Source: Tenrec ecaudatus (Eukaryota; Chordata; Mammalia; Afrosoricida; Tenrecidae). From it: a stretch of 64,000 bases of DNA. Below the pieces are notes generated by a model. It ran no database searches, was not told the DNA's origin, and was given only the letters and a program-made list of their open reading frames with translations. The DNA lies in assembly GCF_050624435.1 (NCBI RefSeq), contig NC_134540.1, positions 24,082,001 to 24,146,000 of the forward strand, in the 5' to 3' direction. Below are positions 56,235-64,000 of the stretch, piece by piece (position 1 is the first letter of the stretch; each line of letters starts with the position of its first letter). A program made the translations under genes and the position numbers.

Positions 56235-56430
56235 GGATCCATCGGGTCTATTTCAACTCATAGCAATGCTATGGGACAGAGGAAAACTGCCCCCGTGGGT
56301 TTCTGAGACAGTGACTCTTTACAGGAGTGGAGAGCCTCATGTTCCTCCTGAGCAGCAGCTAGGGGGGTTGAACTGCTGACCTTCTGGTTAGTAGCACAGC
56401 TAGCAGCCCACTAAGTCACCATGGTTCCTC
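56235..56430 (-). repeat. AfroSINE-type SINE
   Basis: 'tttcaactcatagcaatgct', 'aggaaaactgcccccgtggg', 'cagtgactctttacaggagt', 'tgaactgctgaccttctggt', 'aagtcaccatggttcctcc'. Confidence 0.9.
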
Positions 56431-57061
56431 CAAAGTGGGGTCAGCATAGTTTATTTTTCACTTTTGTAGAAAATGCAAAATTATTTTTTGAGCACAAATA
56501 TTTACAAAGTGATGAAAATATTACAAATAGAATTTTCTGGATTAATGAAATACTGTTAGATCACAAAAATTATATTCAAATGGTTTTTATAATCCCCACC
56601 TTGTATTAAAGTAGAATATTATTCATCTTTAAATCTTGCCCTACAAGGCCTATAAAACAAGCTTTTTGCTGATTCAAATGCCATTTATTTCATTATTACT
56701 GAAGATAAGTATTTTTATACTCAGTTTTTGGTTTGCATTGATTTTTAGGTTATAGTAGCTGACTTTTGGCTTTTGATGTCTAGGTGTACTTTTTATCTTG
56801 CCCATTGATATTTATTGAGAGTTCAAAACCCTTATATATGCCAGATGCTGTTCTATACATTGAGGAGCTGACAGCGAACAAACCATGATCTTGTTCTCAG
56901 GGAGCTTGTATTCCATTAAGGGATGCAAAAAAAGAAAGAAAACATATACACACAAAGGGACACGATGAAAATAAAATAAAAATACAGCCAGTAAAGAAAG
57001 AGACAATCCATGAAATGCTATCAAGGAACAGGAGAAAGTCCTTTGATAAGGATGTGAACAA
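56431..57061. other. Unassigned, with an ancient mammalian repeat at 56800-57061
   Basis: 'tttattgagagttcaaaacc', 'atgccagatgctgttctata', 'cagggagcttgtattccatt' is the common old mammalian sequence of the tttattgagcacctactatg type. Class not assigned. Confidence 0.45.
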
Positions 57062-58122
57062 AGATTTTTGGCCTGACTGTCTGTATAAACAAGATAAAGC
57101 ATCTGGGGTCTTAAAGGCTTGAAGGTAAACAAGCAGTCATCTAGCTCAGAAGCAACAAAGCCCACAGAGAAGAAGCACACGGCCTAAGCAAATACAAGGC
57201 GTTGAACGGACCAGGTAGCAGACACCAAAGAACATAGACCATCATTGTGTGATCACCTTTCTCACATAAACACTGAAGACGAATGTGTACATAAGCAAGT
57301 GTGGTGAAGAAGCCTGATGGTGCCCGGCTATTGAGAGATATAGTGTCAGGGGACTTAAGGGCTTGAAAGTAAACAAGCAGCCATCTAGCCCAGAAGCAAC
57401 AAAACCCACATGGAAGCAGCACACCAACACGTGTGATCATGAAGGGCAGAGGGGACCAGGTTTCAAACAACAAAAGCAGGGGGGGAAAATCACATCACCA
57501 TGAATGAGGGAAGTGCGTGATGGGGACCCAATGCCCATCTGTAGACAGCTGGACATCCCTTGCAGAGGAGTAATGGGGAGGAGATGAGTCACTCGGGGTT
57601 CAGTGTAGCAACGATGAAACTCAAAACCTTCCTCTAGTTTTTGAACGCTTCCTTCCCCACAATTATCATGATCCCAATTCTGCCTTGCGGACCTGGTTAG
57701 ATCTGGAAACACAGGGAATCTAGGATGGATGAATCCCTCAGGACCAGCGGTGAGAGTGGCGACACCGGGAGGGAAGGGGGTGTAGAAAGGGAGAACGGAT
57801 CTCAAGGATCTATGTGTAGCCTCCTCCTCTCTGGGGGATGGGCAATGGGAAGGTGGGTGAGGGGAGATGCCAGGCAGTGTAAGATAAGATAAAATAATAA
57901 TTTATAAACTATTAAGGGTTCATGGGGAGGGAGGAGTGGGGAGGGAGGGGGAGGGAAAAAAAGGAAAACGAGCTGATTCCAGGAACCCAAGTGGAAGGCG
58001 AATTTTGAGAATGACGAGGGCAACGGATATATAAGGGTGCTTTACTCAATTGATATATGTATGGATTGTGATAAGAGTTGTATGAACCCCAATAAAATGA
58101 TTTATTAAATTTAAAAAATGCT
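57062..58122 (+). mobile_element. L1-type LINE 3' end with duplicated module
   Basis: The module gggtcttaaaggcttgaagg ... aagcaacaaagcccacag occurs at 57110 and again, diverged, at about 57350. Then 'tgatggggacccaatgccca', 'ctagtttttgaacgcttcct', a G tract at 57924-57955, and ccccaataaaatgatttatt with an A-rich tail. Antisense frames of 60-122 codons (56812-58151) are incidental. Confidence 0.85.
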
Positions 58123-58174
58123 CTCTGCATTTTGTTGTGGGGAGAGGTCAAATATTTGGCCTCTATCTTACATT

Positions 58175-58365
58175 TAGGAACCCTGTTGGTGTAGGGTTTT
58201 ATGCTGGACTACTTACTGAAGGACAGTAGTTCAAACATCAGCCAGTCCACAGGAGAAAGACCAGACTCTACTTTGGAAAAGAGTTACAGTCTCAGGAACC
58301 CACTGGGAGCAGTTATAGCCTGTTCTATAGGGTCATTAAGAATTGACTGAATGGCAGTGAATACA
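58175..58365 (+). repeat. AfroSINE-type SINE
   Basis: 'ggaaccctgttggtgtaggg', 'gacagtagttcaaacatcag', 'aagagttacagtctcaggaa', 'cctgttctatagggtcatta', 'gaattgactgaatggcagtg', then a CA array as its tail. Confidence 0.9.
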
Positions 58366-58390
58366 CACACACACACACACATACACACAC
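58362..58390. repeat. (CA)n microsatellite at the SINE tail
   Basis: About 14 CA units with one TA. It abuts the mariner left end. Confidence 0.95.
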
Positions 58391-58553
58391 GTGGGGTATC
58401 CCCCAAAACACCAGAATTATGCTTGGCAGAGTGGAATTTTTGTAACGAGTACACAAGTCACTCACTTTGAGTTAGTGCACCCAGTTGTGTCTCCTGGGAA
58501 GGTTCTCTCACAGTGACTTTTTTTCATAAAACCACTTTTGTTTTTGTTATGGC

Positions 58554-58760
58554 TGATTTAAGGGAACAGCATGCGGCTGTGATATTTTGTTACCTGCTCG
58601 GGGAAAATGTTGAAGAAACTGTTGTGATGTTGAACACGGCTTACAAGGACAGCGCCATGGGAAAAACTCAAGTGTACTAGTGGTTTTCTGGTTTCAAAAC
58701 AGGTGAAATGTGAATTGACGACAAACTTTGTTCCGGACACCTGTCAACTTCCCAAACAGA
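58554..58760 (+). pseudogene. Mariner transposase N-terminal remnant
   Basis: Starts atggctgatttaagggaac (ADLREQHAAVIFCYLLGENV), continues to GKTQVY followed by a stop in place of the YEW Glu, then SGFKTGEM and a degenerate STSQTD. The DNA-binding helix-turn-helix region is thus present, but the first catalytic Asp block is deleted after about 70 codons. The junction is followed at once by gtgcatttggag, as in the other copy. Not translatable as a whole. Confidence 0.8.
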
Positions 58761-58849
58761 TGTAAATGTCAACTCCTAGTGCATTTGGAGTACATTCCAT
58801 CATGTCAGACTATTATATTTTGAGGTTCTAAAAAGATATCATAATAGGG

Positions 58850-58960
58850 TGTGACCAAAAAAGGCCTGATTTTTGCCAGGTAGAGGATTGGTTTTATACC
58901 ATTATGACAATGCCCCTGCTCATGCAGCTGTCTCAGTTTGCTATTTTTTAGCAAAACCAG
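58850..58960 (+). pseudogene. Mariner catalytic block remnant
   Basis: Reads HYDNAPAHAAVSVCYFLAKT, including the second catalytic Asp of the mariner DD34D triad. The reading continues after the nested insertion at 60835. Confidence 0.8.
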
Positions 58961-58971
58961 CATGCCTCTCT

Positions 58972-59104
58972 CTTTTTTTTTTTTTGAAAAAAAAATTCCA
59001 CTTTATTTTTTGCAAATTTGCATTTAAAAAATACTTGGAACCAACATAGAAAAAAAAAAGACAAACCTCCTGTGGTGAAAGTTACTTTAAAAAAAAATGG
59101 CGAT
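58972..59104 (-). pseudogene. Probable processed retrocopy, 3' part
   Basis: Immediately right of the target duplication is a T run (poly(A) in antisense), then an antisense poly(A) signal tttatt at 59002-59007, then 'gcaaatttgcatttaaaaaa'. This is how a minus-strand retrocopy with its tail at the target site looks. The parent transcript is not identified. The 5' part would be 60737-60820. Only about 215 bases remain in all, so it could also be the UTR of an unknown non-coding retroelement. Confidence 0.45.
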
Positions 59105-60736
59105 GAAGCATGGTAGTAGGGCAGGAGGAAGGTCAAGGGAGATGGAGGAAAGAGCTAGGAGTCAAAGGGCATTCATGGAGTTCTAGACAAAGACATGTAC
59201 ATGCAAATATATATAGGAGGATGGGGAAATAGATCTATGTGTCTATATTTATAGGTCAAGTATTAGGTGGCGGAAGGACCTTGGGCCTCTACTCAAACAC
59301 TCCCTCAATGCATGAATACCTTCTTTTATTAAATTGGAACTCTATGATGTTCACTCTCCAAACACAACGGCTGGAGCCAAAGTGGGTGAACAAGTAAATG
59401 TGGTGAAGAAAGCTGATGGTGCCCGGCTATCAAAAGAGATAGTGACTGGGGTCTTAAAGGCTTGAAGAGAAACAAGCGGCCATCTAGCTCAGAAGCAACA
59501 AAGTCCACATGGAAGAACACACCAGCCTGTGTGATCGAGTGGTCCCCAAAGGGATCAGTTACCAGGCATCAAAGAACAAAAAATCATATCATTGACTGCA
59601 CACCTCCATGATAGGATCGCTGAAGACAAATGGGTGCATAAGCAAATGTGGTGAAGAAAGCTGATGGTGCCCGGCTATCAAAAGAGATAGTGTCTGGGGT
59701 CTTAAAGGCTTGAAGGTGAACAAGCGGCCATCTAGCTCAGAAGCATATAAGCCCACATGGAAGAAGCACACCGGCCAGTGCGATCACGAGGTGCCCAAGG
59801 GACCAGGTATAAGGCATCATGCAAAAAAAAAAAAAGATATAAGTGTGTGTGTATGTATGTGTATATATGTGTATATGTATATATGTATGTGTATATATAT
59901 ATCATATTAAATGAAGGGGGAAGTGCAGAGTGGAGACCCAAGGCCCAAGTGTCGGCCAATGGAGATCCCCTCATAGAGGGGTTTAGGAGAGGAGATGGGT
60001 TAATTAGGGTGTGAGGTAGTATCGATGAAGAACACAGCTTTCCCCCAGATCCTGGATGCTTCCTCCCCCCAACTACCATGATCCGAATTCTACCTTGTAG
60101 GGCTGGATGGGACAGAGGCTGTACACTGGTACATATGAGGGTTGGAGGTACAGGGAATCCAGGGTGGATGATACCTTCAGGACCAAGGGTGTGAGGGACG
60201 ATGCTGGGAGAGTGGAGGGTGAGTGGGTTGGAAAGGGGGAACTGATTACAGGGATCCACATATGACCTCTTCCCTGGGAGAGGGACAGCAGAGAAGGGGG
60301 GAAGGGAGACTCTGGATAGGGCAAGATATGACAAAATAACGATGTATAAATTACCAAGGGCATATGAGGGAGGGGGGAATGGGGAGGGAGGGGGGGGAAA
60401 GAGGACCTGATGCAAGGGGCTTAAGTGGAGGGCGAATGCTTTGAGAGTGATTGGGACGGGGAATGTGTGGATGTGCTTTATACAATTGATGTATGTATAT
60501 GTATGGATTGTGGTAAGAGTTGTTTGAGTCCCTAATAAAATGTAAAAGAAGAAAAGAGAAAAAAATGATTAGGGCAAAGACTGTACAAATGTGCTTTATA
60601 CAATTGATGTATGTATATGTATGAACTGTGAAAAGAATTGTATCAGCCCCAATAAATTGTTAAAATAAAAAAATTAAAAAAAAATAAATAAATAAAAAGG
60701 AATAAATCAAAAAAAAAAGAGAGAGAGAGAGAGAGA
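59105..60736 (+). mobile_element. L1-type LINE 3' end nested in the retrocopy
   Basis: Contains two copies of the 250-base module (gatggtgcccggctatcaaa at 59415 and 59664), 'aggcccaagtgtcggccaat', 'aactaccatgatccgaattc', a G tract at 60368-60397, a tail tccctaataaaatg at about 60540, and then a second copy of the last 80 bases with its own signal (ccccaataaattg, 60660). An A-rich and GA tail follows. The 227-codon antisense frame at 59732-60415 is incidental. Confidence 0.85.
59843..59902. repeat. TG/TA-rich simple repeat
   Basis: gtgtgtatgtatgtgtatat-type expansion inside the L1 3' region, at a place where the other copies have an A-rich junction (aacaaaaaatcat). Confidence 0.9.
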
Positions 60737-60820
60737 AAGGCCTGAGAGTAATTACTGCCTTAGCTCTAGGGAGCTACAGCAACTCTGATTGGTCCAAGGA
60801 ATCCAGAAGATATTTGGAAT
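60737..60820 (-). pseudogene. Probable processed retrocopy, 5' part
   Basis: 84 bases between the L1 tail and the right target duplication. On the minus strand it contains 'ggaccaatcagagttgctgt'. It has no stop-free link to the 3' part that I can read. Confidence 0.4.
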
Positions 60821-60834
60821 CAGCATGCCTCTCT

Positions 60835-61079
60835 TGCCCCATGGAACTTAATCACCTGACTTTGCTCCATGTGACTTCTTTTTGTTTCTGCAAATGAAGA
60901 GGTACATGAAAATACAATGATTTGAAGATGTAGAAGAGGTGAAGAAACAAACAAGGGTGGTGCTGTCAGCCACCCAAACAGATGAGTTTGAAAAATGTTT
61001 CCAAGCATGGAATCTCAGATTTGAAAAATGTATTCAGTGTAATGGAGAGTACTTTGAAGGTGATAAAGTTGTTTTGTAA
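60835..61079 (+). pseudogene. Mariner transposase C-terminal remnant
   Basis: Continues the frame after the insertion: SPDFAPCDFFLFLQMKRYMK, then VEEVKKQTRVVLSATQTDEF, EKCFQAWNLRFEKCI and GEYFEGDKVVL before the stop. This is the complete C-terminal part, including the third catalytic Asp region (PDFAPCDFF). A stop interrupts just before SPD. Confidence 0.85.
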
Positions 61080-61134
61080 CAAAAATTAAATATATAGGTG
61101 GTTTTTTTAAAAATTCCGTTCGGGGGGGTACCTC

Positions 61135-61884
61135 TATATGTGTGTGTGTGTGTGAATAACATTTTCTTTCATTATAAGTTTGTGTGGTCAGATGTAATAG
61201 ATTTTATCTTATTAGTTTATGTCTCTATAACCATTTTAAAAAAAACTATTTTGACATCACAATTACATATATATATTTTACAAAATTTTCTTTCTTATGT
61301 TTTTTGATTATTTATTTGTTTTAAATTATTATATAATGTGTGCATTATTCATTAATATGTAATTTATTTTGTGCATGGTGTAAATTTTTACTGTAGGTAT
61401 AATTTAATTTCAAATTGTAGATAATTGTCAGAAAATTATTGAATAGTCCACTCAATCCCTAAAATTTGACATTTCTGATCACCTCTGATCAGAACTGAAT
61501 TTCTGGTCACCTCTGATCAGAAAACTCTGATGAGCTCTGAATTCACACCTGGGTACCATTCTAGCCTGTCCCATTGGTTTCATCAACTTATCTGTCTGTT
61601 GATTCCAAGACACTATTATACTCTAATTTTTGTCCAATTGTGTACCCTGTTTTAATATCTGATCTAGCAAGATTCTCTTTATTATTCATTAAGAAAATCT
61701 TGACTTTTCATATACTCATGCATCTATTCTTTATAAGTAATTCTGTGATCATGATATTAAGTATATTATATTATTATTTAATTTGGAATTTTGTAACATT
61801 TATACGAAAGGTGTTAGTTTGCCTCAAATTCCTTCATAAAGGATCACAGAAGATATTAGTTGGCCTCAAATTACTCTGTAGGCA
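61135..61884. other. AT-rich unassigned sequence
   Basis: Contains a (GT)n at 61139-61154 and the small tandem repeat at 61471. A 189-codon plus frame from 61574 runs through AT-rich DNA, a SINE and a CA array, so it is not a gene. Confidence 0.45.
61471..61526. repeat. 28-base tandem duplication with palindromic TGATCA cores
   Basis: atttctgatcacctctgatc at 61471 and atttctggtcacctctgatc at 61499, both followed by agaa. Each holds ctgatcag or a near copy. Confidence 0.85.
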
Positions 61885-62014
61885 AGGAGCCCCAGTGGGT
61901 GGCGTAACGGGTTACTGTGGGATCACCAATTGCAAGGTCAGCAGTGTCGCTCCACCAGTCAGTCACACAAGGAAGAAAGAGGAGGCTTTCTGTGCTAAGA
62001 AGATGTATAGCCCC

Positions 62015-62066
<52 letters not shown>

Positions 62067-62130
62067 GGACAACACCTGCCTGCCACCCATTTGATTCTTT
62101 CTCAGAGGCCCCAGAGAACGGAGTAGAACT
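61885..62130 (+). repeat. AfroSINE-type SINE with internal CA array
   Basis: 'aaggagccccagtgggtggc', 'gtaacgggttactgtgggat', 'gcaaggtcagcagtgtcgct', 'aggaggctttctgtgctaag', then a CA array in place of the mid-body, and 'ccccagagaacggagtagaa' as a degenerate tail. Confidence 0.75.
62016..62065. repeat. (CA)25 microsatellite
   Basis: Uninterrupted, the longest dinucleotide run in the window. Confidence 0.98.
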
Positions 62131-63009
62131 ATGTACTTATTAATATTATGAATAAAATAACTAAGATTTCACTTCTTTTTACACAAACCTAGCATGTCTA
62201 TATGTCATCTTTGACCTTGCATAGAGGTTACGTGACATTTTGAAAACTACATTATGCCTAAAGTTTGCTTATATTAGCTGTTTCTACTTTAATACTTATA
62301 TTTGATTGCATTATACTTTACACAAATGATACCAAATATTCTCACATTTTAAAATATTTCATAGCAGATTTTCTTATCATTTGAAATCAGCTATTTTGAC
62401 ATCTTTGTCATGATACAATTTTCAAGTGGCTTGAGTAGTTCCTTGAAGATTTTTTTAGACACACACTTTAAAAAGCAAAACATTGTTGGCCTACACTTAC
62501 TGAGAATTTTATTTCAGAGCTTTCAGAGGTAGTTTTGGATCAAAGAAATCATATTTCTGATCAAATCTTTCTCTCTTATGTCTCATCTGTTGATTATCTA
62601 AGTCTTATATTTCTGCTATACGTTTTCTCTACATTCTGGTAAAATGAAATCAGGGATGCTATTTGTGGCACATCCAATTCCGTATTCCCTCATTCCACCG
62701 AGGACCTAATGTTCATGTGTTTGATTCTTGTCTTTTCATTTTGTTTCTTTGTTTTCCCCTGATGTGAGACCCTTAATACAATCAATAACATTGTAAAGCC
62801 TGCTCTCAGCTATCACTGCGTCTGCACAGGAAGTAGACATTTCAAACGCACTCTGTCTCCCCCATTATTATTACCAAGGATGACACTTGATCTCATTGAA
62901 AAGATGAACCCCCAGCTCCTCTTTCATTTGCTGAATACGTTATATGTCCAATGGATCTTCATCATATAAGCCTCGTTAGAAATGTCACCAGGAAAGTACC
63001 TGCAGAGAG
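62131..63009. other. Unassigned sequence
   Basis: No gene or repeat is recognised. Confidence 0.35.
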
Positions 63010-63235
63010 GCTATGCCATTGGTTAAGAGCATGGCCTCTGGAGTCAGACTGTCTGGTCTTAAATCCAGCTCTTTACGTATCACCTAAGTAATGCACCTCT
63101 GCTTCCTCCTCTGGCAAACAAAGATAATGATACTAACAAACATGTAGAATTGTTATGATGAATGACTGAGTCATGCATGTGGAATACTAGCCAGTACTTG
63201 GCATAGGTGAATAGTAAGTACCCAACTTTTCTTGG
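63010..63235 (+). repeat. MIR
   Basis: Clear MIR order: 'ttggttaagagcatggcctc', 'tggagtcagactgtctggtc', 'ttaaatccagctctttacgt', 'ggcaaacaaagataatgata', 'ccagtacttggcataggtga'. Confidence 0.9.
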
Positions 63236-63284
63236 CCCTTTTATGATGATTCACGTGGCTTCAGCATCCAGTGTGTATTTTATT

Positions 63285-63440
63285 GCAGTGATTCCAACTC
63301 ACAGTGAGCCCAGAGGACAGAGTAGAATGGGCTTAGGATTTCTTAGGCTGAACGTTTTAGGATGCAGATAAGCAGATAGCCTGGGGAGCAGGTATGAGTT
63401 AACATGTGGAGCTTGTAGTTAGCGAGCCAGTGCCATCGGG
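63285..63440 (-). repeat. AfroSINE-type SINE, diverged
   Basis: 'gcagtgattccaactcacag', 'gaggacagagtagaatgggc', 'ttagcgagccagtgccatcg'; the body is rearranged. Confidence 0.6.
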
Positions 63441-63827
63441 GCTACAGTGCAGTGTGTTCCTTTATTCCTTGTGCAGTGTGGATCTGCCTGCAGCGATTCC
63501 TAGACGTTGGTCAATCCTCAGCTAGGAATTAAGGCCATTGCTTTTTCCAGGAATACTGGACGTGAAGGAGCCAAAAGGCATTTTCCTTTTTCCTACTTTG
63601 AAGTAGATGTTTCTAAGACAGCTTTCAGTTCATGGGGAGCTACCTTGCAGTTTGGACTCCTCAGTTGAGGGGAGCCCAGTGATTCACAGGATTTCTGCAG
63701 GACATTCAAGCCTAGTGGGACTAGAATGTCTTACTCCTCTGGTTTGTAACAATCCAATCCAGCAAGCTGGCTCTCGTTGAGCAAGACTAACTATGGAAGG
63801 GCTGTTGGTTCTAAATGTGGCTCACTG
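63441..63827. other. Unassigned sequence
   Basis: No gene or repeat is recognised. Confidence 0.35.
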
Positions 63828-64000
63828 TGTTATTCTTGGTTGACTAGAGAAACAAATTCATAGACACATATGTGTGTAAGAAAGAGCTTTATATAAAAGA
63901 ACAATTGTATATTAAGAAAACATCCCAGCCCAGTTCAGTTCAAGTCTATAAGTCCGATGTTAACCTATATGTCCAATACCACTCTATAAATTCCTCTTCA
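63828..64000 (-). mobile_element. TIR-family element, cut by the window end
   Basis: Starts tgtgttattcttggttgact, agagaaacaaattcatagac, 'gagctttatataaaagaaca', 'gttcagttcaagtctataag'. The best preserved terminus of the family in this window. Confidence 0.8.

Larger units (their letters stand above)
58391..61134 (+). mobile_element. Internally deleted mariner, split by a nested insertion
   Basis: Left end gtggggtatcccccaaaac and right end attccgttcgggggggtacc form an inverted repeat. Mariner sequence is continuous if 58972-60834 is removed: the exact 14-base direct repeat cagcatgcctctct lies at 58958-58971 and 60821-60834. It shares the internal deletion junction with the copy at 18286-19240. 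Confidence 0.9.

Noticed and set aside
59732..60415. 227-codon minus-strand open frame, the longest in the window
   Set aside because: It lies antisense across the L1-type 3' region, passes through a TG/TA simple repeat, and has parallel open frames in the homologous copy at 57437-58151. It is Pro/Ser-rich low complexity from a C-rich strand, not a gene.
61574..62143. 189-codon plus-strand open frame
   Set aside because: Runs from AT-rich DNA into an AfroSINE and a (CA)25 array. Composition is explained by the repeats.
1..64000. Stand-alone tRNA, rRNA, snRNA or 7SL genes
   Set aside because: The only tRNA-like A/B-box segments found are the heads of AfroSINE and MIR copies. No U-snRNA, 5S or 7SL-like sequence was recognised.

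Overview
The window is 64 kb of AT-rich mammalian nuclear DNA and almost everything recognisable in it is interspersed repeat. The strongest lineage marker is a tRNA-derived SINE of the AfroSINE type: about 30 full or partial copies on both strands, with a tail that reads like 'cgatgccgactcatagcgac' on one strand. With it come BovB/RTE-type LINE fragments like those known from elephant, and several L1-type 3' ends. These place the source in Afrotheria. A tenrec-like (or golden mole or aardvark-like) genome fits better than elephant because of the SINE subtype, but that species-level call is from memory of the families. No bacterial, plasmid or exogenous viral organisation is present.

No confident protein-coding gene is present. 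The long reading frames are accidents of repeats. Three short stretches have paired splice-site signals and an open frame and are listed as weak candidate exons: 26665-26862 (-), 30938-30970 (-) and 48447-48530 (+). The two minus-strand candidates are phase-compatible. The region next to the 33-base candidate (30975-31330) is not repeat-like and resembles conserved non-coding DNA. The window is therefore either intergenic or lies in the introns of a large gene.

Layout. 1-13 kb: SINEs, MIRs, a decayed mariner (5.2-5.9 kb), RTE pieces, an LTR-like repeat (9.1-9.6 kb) and a TIR element. 13-24 kb: L1 ORF2 remains, a pogo-derived element that kept only the transposase C-terminus (16.0-17.0 kb), an L1 3' end with a 10-base target duplication (17.1-17.7 kb), an internally deleted mariner (18.3-19.2 kb), several TIR elements and a TATC microsatellite. 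24-36 kb: SINEs, a candidate LTR with ACGT-box repeats, the candidate exon and CNE zone, and a long L1 3' region (32.4-34.2 kb). 36.5-41.5 kb: one RTE copy split by a second RTE copy in the opposite orientation, which was itself hit by a TIR element and an L1 3' end. 42-57 kb: mariner fragment, tandem repeat, MaLR-type LTR, Tigger-like element, RTE pieces and many SINEs. 57-61 kb: L1 3' end, then a mariner interrupted at an exact 14-base target duplication by a probable minus-strand retrocopy that itself contains an L1 3' end. 61-64 kb: AT-rich sequence, a SINE with a long CA array, MIR, and a TIR element cut by the window end.

The mobile families interact. The SINE and RTE share a 3' tail, which is the usual basis for SINE mobilisation by a partner LINE. 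Two mariner copies share the same internal deletion and so belong to a non-autonomous subfamily. L1-type 3' ends repeatedly landed inside older elements. The best leads for something undescribed are the nested locus at 58.4-61.1 kb, the deletion-derived mariner and pogo families, the module duplication in the L1 3' region, and the candidate exons beside the CNE-like block.
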